Of a stretch of DNA of 64,000 bases, positions 16,915 through 26,531 are shown in pieces. The notes beneath the pieces were generated by a model. It was given only the letters and a program-made list of their open reading frames with translations. It made no database searches and was not told where the DNA came from. Position numbers and translations under genes: made by a program. The stretch comes from Fibrobacter succinogenes. Its GTDB lineage: Bacteria; Fibrobacterota; Fibrobacteria; Fibrobacterales; Fibrobacteraceae. Position 1 is the stretch's first letter. The number at the start of each line of letters is the position of its first letter. The stretch covers positions 62,001 to 126,000 of the forward strand of contig CADCBQ010000004.1 in NCBI GenBank assembly GCA_902799745.1, read 5' to 3'.

Positions 16915-18006
16915 TTAAGCCTGAGCCTTCCACTTTTTAACGAGGCTGACCAGGAGTTCATTTTCTTCGCGCTTGCCAAGCGTCACGCGAATGTGTTCAG
17001 GCAGGCCAAAGCTGGTAAGCCCGCGAACGATCATGCCGTTCTGTTCGAGGAACAGAACGAGGTCCTTCGCCTTCGCGCCAATGTGCACGCAAATGAAGTT
17101 ACCCTGCGTCGGCAGCACCTTGAAACCGAGCGCTTCAAATTCAGGCTTCAAGTAAGCGATACCTGCGGCGTTGAGTTCAAGAGTCTTCTTGACGTGTTCC
17201 TTGTCGGAAAGGGCAGCGATTGCGGCCACTTGAGCAGCCTGGTTCACATCGAACGGCGGCTTGATTTTCCACATGGCCTTGATCACTTCGGCATTTGCCA
17301 TGGCGTAACCGATGCGAAGGCCTGCGAGGCCGTAAATCTTGCTGAACGTGCGGTTGATAAACAGGTTCTTGTACTTGTCGAGCATGTCGAGAAGCACCGG
17401 GTAATCTTCAGCAGTTGCAAATTCGGAATAGGCCTGGTCGAGGAACACCAGCACATTGCTCGGCACCTTTTCCAGGAATTCAAGAATTTCAGACTTGTTA
17501 TAGTAAACGCCAGTCGGGTTGTTCGGGCTGCAGATAAAGACCACGCGAGTCTTGTCGTTCACCGCCTTCAAAAGTTCCGAAAGCGGAGTCTTCTGGTCGC
17601 CCACGCCGACACCAATAAAGTCGGCGCCGTTTGAAAGCGTGGTGAACTTGTAGACCGAGAACGTCGGCGTAATGCCCACGCAATTGTCTCCCTGACGGAT
17701 GAAGGCCTTGCCCACCATATCAATGATTTCGTCGGAACCGTTACCGATAACAATCTGGTTGGTATTCACGCCATAAAAATCGGCGATGGCGTTAATCAGC
17801 TTGGGAGCATCACCGCGCGGGTACAAGTGCAACGCGTCCGCGATTTCATGATAGGCTTCGACCGCCTTCGGGGAAGCTCCGAGCGGGTTTTCATTCGAGG
17901 CCAATTTAACGACTTTCGTAAGCCCGTACTTCGCACGGATTTCATCCATGGATTTGCCGGGAACGTAATCAGAAAGTTTCAAAAGCTCTGGACGCGGATC
18001 AATCAT
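16915..18006 (-). CDS. hisC: Histidinol-phosphate aminotransferase HisC
   Basis: A PLP enzyme of histidine synthesis that turns imidazole-acetol phosphate plus glutamate into histidinol phosphate. The 363 residues show LASNENPLGASPKAV, GNGSDEIIDMV, CSPNNPTGVYYN, DQAYSEF and the PLP-lysine region NRTFSKIYGLAGLRIGYA, all typical of the family. The ATG has GAGGATATC ahead of it. It is the first gene of a two-gene unit with the hisN-type phosphatase. The other histidine gene here, hisF, lies 16 kb away. Confidence 0.95.
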   Translation of the reverse strand: MIDPRPELLKLSDYVPGKSMDEIRAKYGLTKVVKLASNENPLGASPKAVEAYHEIADALHLYPRGDAPKLINAIADFYGVNTNQIVIGNGSDEIIDMVGKAFIRQGDNCVGITPTFSVYKFTTLSNGADFIGVGVGDQKTPLSELLKAVNDKTRVVFICSPNNPTGVYYNKSEILEFLEKVPSNVLVFLDQAYSEFATAEDYPVLLDMLDKYKNLFINRTFSKIYGLAGLRIGYAMANAEVIKAMWKIKPPFDVNQAAQVAAIAALSDKEHVKKTLELNAAGIAYLKPEFEALGFKVLPTQGNFICVHIGAKAKDLVLFLEQNGMIVRGLTSFGLPEHIRVTLGKREENELLVSLVKKWKAQA

Positions 18007-18052
18007 GATATCCTCTTTTTTTTGCGCCTAAAATTTAGCTAAATTGAGGCGC

Positions 18053-18760
18053 ATGAAAATTTCCCATTTCATTATTTTTGTGTTAATAAGCCTTTGCATT
18101 CAAAACGCATTCGCCTTGGACCGAATTTGGAACATGCGTTACACCCTTGGCCCCGATGCTAGACCCTCGCCCAAGTTCGCTGCCGGTGTCGGACTCCGCT
18201 CTGATTTTGGAGACAACGTGCTCTTCCCCGTCAATATCATGGGCGCACTAAATAAGGAATGGGAATTGGGCGCCAAGGTGGACATGTACACCTACAACAA
18301 GCTCGACAATATGGAAGCCTCCATTGACCTCGGCGGAAGATACCGTATAGGAGCAGGCCGATTTATCGAACTCGACGGTTATTTTGGACTAAACCGTAAC
18401 AACGAAAGCGCCTTGGTCATCACCTACGGTAAAGATGTCTATATCGCAAGCAATTTCTCCAATTTCTACGAAGCTCGCGCAGGCTTTTTGGAAGGCGTTA
18501 CCGGCGAAGACGGCTATGTCAAATTTGAACTGGGAACGATTCCTACCCTCCATTTCGGTCACAGCGTCTTGTGCATGATCGAAATCACCTCTAGCGGAAG
18601 CGCCGGACACTTGAAAGACGATTTCATGGTCGATATCATTCCCAAGCTAGAAGTCGCTTTTGGCGGCACACGCGTTCGCCTGGAATTCGACATCGGCATC
18701 ATGCAAGAAGAAAACAACGACCAGAAGAGTATCGGTCTGTACGTGCAGACAGCCTTGTAG
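18053..18760 (+). CDS. Predicted outer-membrane beta-barrel protein
   Basis: A 235-residue exported protein with a signal peptide (cleavage near NAFA, residue 22). The mature part alternates polar and hydrophobic residues in many short strands (KFAAGVGLRSDFG, EWELGAKVDMYTY, ASIDLGGRYRIG, FIELDGYFGL) and ends KSIGLYVQTAL, which suits a small beta-barrel. No named family is recognised. The ATG at 18053 is preferred over an in-frame TTG nine bases upstream. It runs divergently from hisC. Confidence 0.65.
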   Translation: MKISHFIIFVLISLCIQNAFALDRIWNMRYTLGPDARPSPKFAAGVGLRSDFGDNVLFPVNIMGALNKEWELGAKVDMYTYNKLDNMEASIDLGGRYRIGAGRFIELDGYFGLNRNNESALVITYGKDVYIASNFSNFYEARAGFLEGVTGEDGYVKFELGTIPTLHFGHSVLCMIEITSSGSAGHLKDDFMVDIIPKLEVAFGGTRVRLEFDIGIMQEENNDQKSIGLYVQTAL

Positions 18761-18763
18761 TCA

Positions 18764-21121
18764 TTACCACATCGTCTCTACCAACATTGTATCCTTCTTA
18801 AAGACGATATCGATCGTCCCCTTTTCTGCTGTATTCAAGTACGGAATCTTGAGCGAATCCAGCCTTTGAATCACTTGCTTACTCGGATGACGGAACCGGT
18901 TCTTGCGTCCACTCGAAATCACAGCGAGTTTCGGACTGACCGCCTTTAAAAACCGAAGGCCACTAGAAGTCTTGGAGCCATGATGTCCAAGCTTTAATAC
19001 ATCGCTTTTCAGGTACGCATCGGTTTTCATGATTTCCTTTTCGCCTTGCACCGTCAAGTCACCCGTCAGCAGCGCAGAATGACCTAACCCCTTCGCTCGG
19101 AAAGTGATACTTTGCGAATTCGCATCAATGCAGCGCTTAGTATCTGGGTGAACAACCTTAATTTCAAAGAAATTTTCCCTATACATGATTCCGCGAGAAA
19201 TATCGCGAACAAGAACTCCGCGACGGTAAGCCTCGGCAATTATCTGCTGCCAATTTTCCTTATCATCGCCCCTCGCACAATCGGTAATCCAAAGTTCCTT
19301 GACGGGAAACATCTTGACAATCGACAAGGCTCCCCCAAAATGATCCTGATCCGCATGCGTAATGACCAAGGCATCCAGCTGATGCACCCCTATATGATGC
19401 AAATACGGAACGATAATATCTTTCCCGGAATCTTGACGCTTGATATCGCCCGCATCAACCAAGATGCGAGCCCCCGATGGGGTCGTAATCAAATGGCTAT
19501 CACCTTGCCCGACATCGATTGTCGTCAATTTCCAGCTCGGATTTTCAACGGCTCCATACCCTTTAAATACGAAAAGGATTGCAAAAAGAAGCATGCAGCA
19601 CAACGAAAAACGCCGAGCAATCCGATTCTTGCCCGCAACAGGAATCAAAATGAGCAACACCCCGCAAAGAAGCAAAATAGACGGATCAAAAGGGCCCACC
19701 GTCACCGAAGCCTGCGAAGAATCCGACAACAAGCGTGTCAAAAGAGACGCTAATCGTAAAAAGAACCTCGCCGCATAACAAAAATGTTCCCGCAAAAAAT
19801 CAATCGGCGACAACAGCGCAAACAACCCCGCCTGCATACCCATCGAAATAGCAGGCACCACCACAATATTGCCGAGCCATGCAAAAGGCGAAAGCGTCTT
19901 GAAATGATGAATCAGGAAAGGAGAAGTCGAAAGAGTGGCGCATAAGGTCACATAAGTCGGTTCCACCACCAGCGACTGGAACTTCGCCCACCATTTATTC
20001 TTCTGCAATTCTTCGGGCAACTTTTTCAGCGGATTCCAAAAGCCTCCCATTAAAATGCCCATCGTCGCAGCCACCGAAAGCTGAAAGCCCGGATTCCAAA
20101 TAACTGCAGGCTCCGGGAAAATGATAAACAGCAGCGCCACCCCTAAGCTATTCAGCGTATTCGCCGGTCTTTGAAACAATGCGCCGACCTGCGGCACGGC
20201 GAACATGATGACCGCCCGCCTTACGGCGGGAGATCCACCCGTCACGGGAATGTACAGGAACAATAAAAAGATCGCCACGATTCGCACCACCCGATGCGGA
20301 AGCCCAGTCGCCTTCAAGAATATCATCAGCATACCCGCCAAAAGCACCACATGAAAGCCGCTGATTGCCAAGACATGTACCAGTCCCGACCGCTGAAAGT
20401 CGCTGCGTAACGCATCGGGAATTCCCCCGCGGTCCCCCGCTAAAAGTCCAAGCAACAGTCCCGTTTCAGACGAATCCAAGTAGTCGCTAAACCGCGACGC
20501 AATCCACTTGCGGAATCGATAAAAGCTGCGTTCCGGCACCCAAGAGTTACGATAGACAGTCCAATGAATCAATTTCCCATATGCAACAAGCCCTTGCGAC
20601 TTAAGCCAGCCGCGAGTGTCGAACGCTCCCGGTACCGTCGGCGGCATTACCGGGTAAAACGAAGCCTCGTAGCACAGAGAATCTCCGGGTAAGGGGTACT
20701 CAGGTAAAACGCGCTTTTCGGTAAGGCGAATTCGATGATGCAGCAAAGGCTCTCCCGTCACAGACTGCGTCGATAGAATAACGACAGCAAGCCCACTCTT
20801 CTTCTGTTGCACCGATTCCACAATTCCACAGGCTTCCGTTTGAACATCGGATTGCCGAGAAATCTCTCCTCGATTTACCTCTATTTCATGGCTCACTAAA
20901 GCGGTCACGATGCTGATCAAAACCACCCACTGAAGTTTCCTTGGAATCAAATGCGTAAACAGCGCTAAAACCGGCAGAAAAGCGCACGCATAAACAGGAA
21001 CATCGAGACTTGCAAAAACCGCTGTCACCGTCACCGCACTCAACAAAGCGGGTTTTCCCATGAGCGGAGTCAGAAGGTTTTGCAAATCGGTTAAATTCTT
21101 ATATTTTTTACTAGATTTCAT
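18764..21121 (-). CDS. comEC: ComEC/Rec2 DNA-uptake channel protein
   Basis: A 785-residue inner-membrane protein of natural transformation that passes single-stranded DNA into the cell. The N-terminal third has several membrane spans and an OB-like soluble region. The centre is the Competence domain, with QRSGLVHVLAISGFHVVLL and VTGGSPAVRRAVIMF. The C-terminal third is a metallo-beta-lactamase-like domain with ITHADQDHFGGA and LKLGHHGSKTSS. All three domains are present and uninterrupted. The ATG at 21121 has AAAGGG upstream. No other com gene is in the window, so competence is a possibility, not shown. Confidence 0.93.
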   Translation of the reverse strand: MKSSKKYKNLTDLQNLLTPLMGKPALLSAVTVTAVFASLDVPVYACAFLPVLALFTHLIPRKLQWVVLISIVTALVSHEIEVNRGEISRQSDVQTEACGIVESVQQKKSGLAVVILSTQSVTGEPLLHHRIRLTEKRVLPEYPLPGDSLCYEASFYPVMPPTVPGAFDTRGWLKSQGLVAYGKLIHWTVYRNSWVPERSFYRFRKWIASRFSDYLDSSETGLLLGLLAGDRGGIPDALRSDFQRSGLVHVLAISGFHVVLLAGMLMIFLKATGLPHRVVRIVAIFLLFLYIPVTGGSPAVRRAVIMFAVPQVGALFQRPANTLNSLGVALLFIIFPEPAVIWNPGFQLSVAATMGILMGGFWNPLKKLPEELQKNKWWAKFQSLVVEPTYVTLCATLSTSPFLIHHFKTLSPFAWLGNIVVVPAISMGMQAGLFALLSPIDFLREHFCYAARFFLRLASLLTRLLSDSSQASVTVGPFDPSILLLCGVLLILIPVAGKNRIARRFSLCCMLLFAILFVFKGYGAVENPSWKLTTIDVGQGDSHLITTPSGARILVDAGDIKRQDSGKDIIVPYLHHIGVHQLDALVITHADQDHFGGALSIVKMFPVKELWITDCARGDDKENWQQIIAEAYRRGVLVRDISRGIMYRENFFEIKVVHPDTKRCIDANSQSITFRAKGLGHSALLTGDLTVQGEKEIMKTDAYLKSDVLKLGHHGSKTSSGLRFLKAVSPKLAVISSGRKNRFRHPSKQVIQRLDSLKIPYLNTAEKGTIDIVFKKDTMLVETMW

Positions 21122-21191
21122 AGATACAAAGCCCTTTAAAAGAGTCCCTATTCTATACACGCTTTTTTGGGCACATCGGAACCCCCTTTTT

Positions 21192-22466
21192 ATGAAAATT
21201 TTTTGTAAAAAAATTCGCGCACTCGTTTTATTAGGCGTTATCGCACTCTTTGATGGCTGTGCCGACGACGACTCTCAAGAAGTTGTCCTGTACCCGGACA
21301 GTTCCCTTATTCAAGGACTTTACCCTAACGATTACGCCCAAAATGATTCTGCCGCCGCAAACCTCGCCCACGGCATTACATTGTCCGTACACCCCAAGGC
21401 AACTTATCAGCTCTCTTTTGATGTTGACCCCTCTTTCGAGCCCCCCAAGCTGCAACTTTTTAGAATCGTATTCAACAAGGACAGCACCGACGTGTGGGCC
21501 CATATGGTCCGTTCGCTCGAACCCGTTGTCGCAAACGGGCGATACATCTACTCCTTTGTCTGCGAAGAAAACGCGAACGCCATTTGGGCAACATCGCTCC
21601 TTCAAGACGACACATACTACCAGGGACGCGTATCCAACATCCGCTTTACTGGCGATGGTGCCTATTCCGAGAATTTTTCCATCAACTTGATTCTAGTCGG
21701 CAATATCGAAGAAGAACTTGACAGTTTTACCGTTAGCGAACTTTCGACAAGCCTGCTGCAAGAATTCCGCAAGCACTATTCATCCGTTACGATCGACACC
21801 CTGTACATCAACCGCGCCGAAGAGCACCCCACCTTAGGCAGCAAGTACCCCGCTAACAAGCCTTGGCTTGCAGGATACTCTTCCGAAGACACCTTTCTTT
21901 CGGAACTTGGCGGCTGGCCCGGCATAGAAAACGCCCTGGATATCGTATTGGTTCACCGCATCAACAACGAAAACATTCTGGGCTATTCAAAATTATTCAG
22001 CGGAAACCTCGGTAAAGGATACGGAAGTACAGTCGTTTTGGGAACTCACCTCAAAACAATCATTGGCGAAGAACCTATTTCGATGAAAGACATTGTCGAA
22101 ACCGGATTGCACGAAACAGGTCACTTCTTTGGACTCCGCCACACGACCGCTACCCTGGCAGACATTGAAACCGTCTACAAGGGTTACGATTTTGGCGACT
22201 ATTCGAACCTGGAAGACGGACTTGACGACACCCCGAACTGCAACAAAACCTCCATCAGCAGCCTTAAGACCATTCAAAGTACGGACATTTTCAAGCCGCG
22301 CACCATGCAGCGCATTCGCATTGCCGACAACAGTTCGTTTAAGGCCGACAACTGCCCGGACGCAAGCAACTACATGTTCCCGGTTACCGTACAAAACCAG
22401 ACACTTTCGTTTAGCCCACAGCAACTTGAAATCATTCGCAAGAACTTAACGATTTTCCCGCACTGA
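21192..22466 (+). CDS. Lipoprotein with a metzincin-type zinc protease motif
   Basis: A 424-residue exported protein with a signal peptide and lipobox LFDGC. Near residue 305 it carries HETGHFFGLRHT, the HExGHxxGxxH zinc site of metzincins, in which three His bind zinc and Glu is the catalytic base. A Met residue further on (MFPV) could be the Met-turn. The N-terminal 200 residues look like a beta-rich domain. It is probably a surface-anchored protease; the target is unknown. It starts a plus-strand run with the DUF4416 gene 6 bases downstream. Confidence 0.75.
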   Translation: MKIFCKKIRALVLLGVIALFDGCADDDSQEVVLYPDSSLIQGLYPNDYAQNDSAAANLAHGITLSVHPKATYQLSFDVDPSFEPPKLQLFRIVFNKDSTDVWAHMVRSLEPVVANGRYIYSFVCEENANAIWATSLLQDDTYYQGRVSNIRFTGDGAYSENFSINLILVGNIEEELDSFTVSELSTSLLQEFRKHYSSVTIDTLYINRAEEHPTLGSKYPANKPWLAGYSSEDTFLSELGGWPGIENALDIVLVHRINNENILGYSKLFSGNLGKGYGSTVVLGTHLKTIIGEEPISMKDIVETGLHETGHFFGLRHTTATLADIETVYKGYDFGDYSNLEDGLDDTPNCNKTSISSLKTIQSTDIFKPRTMQRIRIADNSSFKADNCPDASNYMFPVTVQNQTLSFSPQQLEIIRKNLTIFPH

Positions 22467-22472
22467 CCCGAT

Positions 22473-23039
22473 ATGAAATCGTCTCAATTTTCTGAAAACG
22501 CACAACTTTTGGCTTTCGTGTTGCAACCCGGTGCCGAATGGCTTCCCGAAGTGATTGACGCCTTGGAACGGACATGGGGAAAAATCCGCCATAAAGGAAA
22601 GCTTTTCGCTTTCGACAAAACGCCTTATTACACGCCCGAAATGGGCGAAGGCCTGTACCGTGGCGTCATTTCGTTTGAAAAAGAGATTCCGCCCGAAACG
22701 ATTGCGCAAGAAAAGGAACGCAGCAACGCCTTGGAACTCACCATGGCACAGGCATCAGATCCCAACGCCCGCAGAGTGAATATCGACATCGGCTACATGG
22801 ACTTGGACAAGGTAGTACTCCCGAGCTACAAGCGAGGCCCTTTCAAGCTTTACGCCGGCAAAGGCGTGTGGCTTGACATGCTTTTGACTTATGCCAAAGG
22901 AGAATTCCACCCCACGGCATGGGCATTCGAAGACTTCAAGCGAAACCCCTACCAGCACGACTTACAGCTCATTCGCGAAAGGTTCAAAAAAGCGGGCGGA
23001 GGAAAAGCTCCGTCTAACGAAACGGCGGTACGGCTTTGA
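22473..23039 (+). CDS. DUF4416 family protein
   Basis: A 188-residue cytoplasmic protein of the DUF4416 family. Typical segments are YYTPEMGEGLYRGVISFE, the N-N-[IV]-D-like RRVNIDIGYMDLDKVVLPS, LYAGKGVWLDMLLTY and FHPTAWAFEDF. Function is unknown; the family is widespread in anaerobes. Its stop overlaps the TTG start of the next gene (TTGA at 23036-23039), so the two are probably translated in a coupled way. Confidence 0.85.
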   Translation: MKSSQFSENAQLLAFVLQPGAEWLPEVIDALERTWGKIRHKGKLFAFDKTPYYTPEMGEGLYRGVISFEKEIPPETIAQEKERSNALELTMAQASDPNARRVNIDIGYMDLDKVVLPSYKRGPFKLYAGKGVWLDMLLTYAKGEFHPTAWAFEDFKRNPYQHDLQLIRERFKKAGGGKAPSNETAVRL

Positions 23040-24022
23040 AAAATCTGATCTCGATTGTCGTAGGCGTCATCGTCTTGCTTGTTGGAGTCCGCTGGTTCAT
23101 GCAACAGTCGGCAGCCAAAGAAGCTTTTGACAAGCACGAAGCGTTAATCGCCGAGACAAACGAGTGCCTTGAAATGGCCGAATGGAACTGTGCCGAAAAG
23201 AACGTGCGCACGCTCCTCAAGGAAACTCCCGACGATCAAAACTTGCAACTGCACTTGGCCGGAATCCTTTTCGAACAGGAACGCTACGAAGAATGCATCG
23301 CCTACGTTCAGTCGCGCAAGTTTAAGCACGGCGACCTGGATTTTCTTAAACAGAAATCCGAATCGCTGATGCGCGAAATGGCTGAATTGCAGCTGGAACG
23401 TTCCATGCATTTCCGCGTGGAATTCGAAGGGCGCCCTTCCCGCAGCGATGTGATGGAAGCGCTCTCGGTTCTTGAAGTCGCCTACGATTCACTTTGCAGG
23501 CTATTCGATTTTCACCCCGAAAACAAAATGCACTTGGTTCTTTACGAATCGTCGCAATACCAGGGAATCGGGCCACGCCCAGAATGGGTGGGGGCCGTAT
23601 TCGACGGCAAATTACGCATTCCGGTGAACGTGATGGCATACCGTGAAATTTACCGCCCGATGTTTTTCCACGAGTTGACGCACGCGTTTGTACGCGCCAT
23701 GACGCGCCACCATGTACCGCTGTGGGTCAACGAGGGCATAGCCCAAGTGATTGACGCATCTCGCACAGGCATGGCAAGGCCTGAAGGCGGCTCCCCCAGT
23801 ATCGAAGCGCTTACAACGCCGTTCGTGAACGAAAACAACACCTCAGCGGCAGTCAAACTCTACTGGTATTCGCAAGCCATGGTTGAACGGCTTTTAGCAC
23901 GCAATGCAAGCCTCGTACACTTTAGGGATTACATTCAAAGCATGCGGCAATTGGGCGACGAAGAAGCTCTCCAGAAATTCTATGGCGTAACAACGCAACA
24001 GTTGCTCGACGAAGTAAGGTAA
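23036..24022 (+). CDS. Membrane-anchored gluzincin-like peptidase
   Basis: A 328-residue protein starting at TTG, which overlaps the preceding stop codon. Residues about 4-22 form an uncleaved membrane anchor. Residues 35-120 are helical and TPR-like. The C-terminal half carries HELTHAFVRAM near residue 218, the HExxH zinc motif, followed by WVNEGIAQVI, whose Glu would be the third zinc ligand. This arrangement fits the peptidase MA-like gluzincins. The bulk is probably periplasmic. Partner and substrate are unknown. Confidence 0.75.
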   Translation: MKNLISIVVGVIVLLVGVRWFMQQSAAKEAFDKHEALIAETNECLEMAEWNCAEKNVRTLLKETPDDQNLQLHLAGILFEQERYEECIAYVQSRKFKHGDLDFLKQKSESLMREMAELQLERSMHFRVEFEGRPSRSDVMEALSVLEVAYDSLCRLFDFHPENKMHLVLYESSQYQGIGPRPEWVGAVFDGKLRIPVNVMAYREIYRPMFFHELTHAFVRAMTRHHVPLWVNEGIAQVIDASRTGMARPEGGSPSIEALTTPFVNENNTSAAVKLYWYSQAMVERLLARNASLVHFRDYIQSMRQLGDEEALQKFYGVTTQQLLDEVR

Positions 24023-24041
24023 TTTTGGCAGCGGAGTTCTT

Positions 24042-24992
24042 ATGGCAAATCGCAAAAAACACATCGTGATTCTTGCAACCGGTGGCACCATCGCAGGCGT
24101 CGGTGAACCCGGCAAAAATACGGGCTACGTGTCCGGGCAAATTTCTGCCGAAGACCTCGTCAAATCCGTGCCCGAGCTTTCGGATTACGCCGAAATTACG
24201 GCCGAGCAGATTTGCAACGTAAATTCCGACGACATCACGGACAAACTCTGGATTAAGCTTTCTAACCGCATCACGGAACTTCAAGAAGACGAATCAGTCG
24301 ATGGAATCGTCGTGACTCACGGCACCGACACCATGGACGAAACCGCCTACTTTATCAGCCTGACGGTCAAATGCGAAAAAGCCGTCATCGTGACAGGCTC
24401 AATGAAGCCCGCCACCGCCAAAAATCCAGACGGTCCCGAAAACTTACTCGGTGCCGTTCGCGCTGCCGCAGGCTTTGCCGTCGATGACGATCCGCCAGCA
24501 AATTTAGTGTGGGTATATTTTGCAGGCGAACTCTTTGATGCGCGCAATGTGCAAAAATGCTCCGCCTCGGCGATTAATGCCATGGGCGTCAACGCTCCCG
24601 GCGAAGGTTCCAACTGGAACGCCCTCAAGGAACAGAACTTCTTCGATGTTTCCAAGCTCGAAACCCTCCCCCGCGTGAATGTAGTCTACTTCACCGTAGA
24701 CGCAAATCCGAAGATTCTGGAATACGCCGCCTGCGTTTCCGACGGCCTCGTGATTGCAGGCGCAGGCTCCGGCGAATTCAGCCTTGCGTGGGCGAAAGTC
24801 CTTGAAAGCATCGACATTCCAGTAGTCATCGCAAGCCGCACACACCACGGACTTGTGACTCTGAACGAGTCACTTGCGCCCGGCCGCATTTGCGCCGGTC
24901 GCCTCGCCCCGCAAAAGGCGGCAGTCCTCCTCAAGCTCGTGCTCACACAAACTAGCCGCACCGACGATATCAAGCGCGTTTTCGCCTTATAA
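24042..24992 (+). CDS. L-asparaginase
   Basis: Hydrolyses asparagine to aspartate and ammonia. The 316 residues contain both catalytic threonines, in ILATGGTIAG (near residue 15) and VVTHGTDTMDET (near 93), and the Lys in GSMKPATA. NVNSDDIT resembles the type II enzymes. There is no signal peptide, so it is predicted to be cytoplasmic, unlike the periplasmic type II enzyme of E. coli. GGAG lies ahead of the ATG and a terminator follows. I leave the symbol blank because ansA versus ansB is not settled. Confidence 0.9.
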   Translation: MANRKKHIVILATGGTIAGVGEPGKNTGYVSGQISAEDLVKSVPELSDYAEITAEQICNVNSDDITDKLWIKLSNRITELQEDESVDGIVVTHGTDTMDETAYFISLTVKCEKAVIVTGSMKPATAKNPDGPENLLGAVRAAAGFAVDDDPPANLVWVYFAGELFDARNVQKCSASAINAMGVNAPGEGSNWNALKEQNFFDVSKLETLPRVNVVYFTVDANPKILEYAACVSDGLVIAGAGSGEFSLAWAKVLESIDIPVVIASRTHHGLVTLNESLAPGRICAGRLAPQKAAVLLKLVLTQTSRTDDIKRVFAL

Positions 24993-25000
24993 AAGACCAT

Positions 25001-25033
25001 AAAAAAGACGCGGTTTTACCCGCGCCTTTTTTA
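25001..25033. terminator. Bidirectional terminator between the asparaginase gene and fabV
   Basis: A GC-rich stem (CGCGG with CCGCG plus AAAAAAG with CTTTTTT across one mismatch) is flanked by A-run and T-run. It lies between two converging stops and could end both transcripts. Confidence 0.85.
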
Positions 25034-25055
25034 GCTTCACAACATAAAACACGAA

Positions 25056-26261
25056 TTAAATCGTCTCGACGCTCTTCACGTCGGCGCTGTAATCTACGCC
25101 TTCGATGTCAAAACCGTTGGTTGCCAAGAAGTCGTGACGATAACCTTCCAAGTCGCCCACCTGAGCAAGATTTTCTTGCGTGATAGTCGCCATACGCTTA
25201 TTCACTTCTTCTTGCACCTTCGGGTCCAATTCCCAGTCGTCAATACGAATCAGATGTTTTTCATCAGTCGGAACGGCACTACCCGTATAAAGGCGTTCGT
25301 TCATCAGGCGTTCCATCTGTTCGATACAACCTTCGTGACTTCCCTGTTCCTTCATCACCTTAAAGAGCACCGAAAGGTACAGAGGGATAATAGGAATCAC
25401 GGCACTCGAGCGCGTGACCAGTCCCTTGTTCACAGACACGTAGGCTTCGCCCTTTAATTCCTTCTGGAGTTCCGCGTCAAGTTCCCTAGCAGTTGCTTCC
25501 AAGTGCTTCTTGGCGCCACCAATCGTACCGTCGCGATAAATCGCATGCGACAAAGCCGGGCCAATGTAAGAATAGGCAACCGTCTTCACGCCTTCGGCAA
25601 GCACGCCTGCAGCCTTGAGCTGACGAATCCAAAGAGCCCAATCTTCGCCGCCCATCACCTTCACGGTGTTCGCCATTTCTTCTTCGTTGGCGGGCTCTGC
25701 GCTAATCGTGCTGATTTTACCAGTCATGCAGTCAATCGTTGCGCCCGAGAAAGTTTCGCCAATCGGCTTCAACACGCTGCGATAAAGCGTTCCGTTGTCA
25801 GGATCCACGCGCACGCTCGATGCCACGCTGTACACCAGCAAATCGACCTTACGACCCATCTTGCTCAACGTATCAATCACATTCTTGCGCATTTCGTGGG
25901 AGAACGCATCGCCGTTAAACGTTACCGCTTCGAGACCCGCTTCATGAGCGAACTTGTCAAAAGCCATGTTGTTGTACCAGCCAGGCGTACCCGGTTTCTG
26001 GCGAGGTTCATCAGTACCTTCTTTTTCAAACGACACGCCGATTGTCGCGGCACCAAATTCAAAGGCTGCAGAAATTCGGCTAGCAAGTCCATAACCTGTT
26101 GAGCAACCAAGCACAAGAACCGTCTTCGGAGCATCTTTCGGAGTTCCGCGTTCAGCGCGCTTCTTTTGTACGTATTCAATTTGGCGCTTCACATCCATGG
26201 CGCAGCCCTGAGGATGGGCATTCACGCACATATTGCTGCGGATCATCGGTTCAATTACCAT
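25056..26261 (-). CDS. fabV: Enoyl-ACP / trans-2-enoyl-CoA reductase FabV
   Basis: An NADH-dependent reductase of the final step in fatty-acid elongation; related enzymes reduce crotonyl-CoA. The 401 residues show the FabV hallmarks: MVIEPMIRSNMCVNAHPQGC at the N-terminus, the nucleotide-binding VLVLGCSTGYGLASRI, and the active-site Tyr and Lys spaced Y-x8-K in YSYIGPALSHAIYRDGTIGGAKK. The length is exactly that of the family. GAGGTG lies ahead of the ATG. It is a single-gene unit, divergent from metX. No other fab genes are in the window. Confidence 0.96.
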   Translation of the reverse strand: MVIEPMIRSNMCVNAHPQGCAMDVKRQIEYVQKKRAERGTPKDAPKTVLVLGCSTGYGLASRISAAFEFGAATIGVSFEKEGTDEPRQKPGTPGWYNNMAFDKFAHEAGLEAVTFNGDAFSHEMRKNVIDTLSKMGRKVDLLVYSVASSVRVDPDNGTLYRSVLKPIGETFSGATIDCMTGKISTISAEPANEEEMANTVKVMGGEDWALWIRQLKAAGVLAEGVKTVAYSYIGPALSHAIYRDGTIGGAKKHLEATARELDAELQKELKGEAYVSVNKGLVTRSSAVIPIIPLYLSVLFKVMKEQGSHEGCIEQMERLMNERLYTGSAVPTDEKHLIRIDDWELDPKVQEEVNKRMATITQENLAQVGDLEGYRHDFLATNGFDIEGVDYSADVKSVETI

Positions 26262-26531
26262 CTTTACACCTCTTTCTTAACTATTTGTTTACAAACCGCG
26301 CCAAATGTAGCAAAGAGAGGCCTTTTTTTGAACCCTTTTGGAGCCTTCCCCGTCCTTTTTGTAAGGAAAAAGTAATTTTATAACCTTTTTGAAAGTTTGA
26401 GCTAAATCATAAATAAAAGCTATAACTAACTATCACCATATAAACAATATTCTTCGTTTTTCTTCATTTTTAATTAGTCATTGTTCATTATTTAGCCCTA
26501 ATTTGGGCAACCATTTTCTAAATTTATGCAT

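Noticed and set aside
26262..26531. SAM riboswitch ahead of metX
   Set aside because: The region is AT-rich with only a weak GCCC/GGGC pairing; none of the conserved SAM riboswitch helices or loops is seen.
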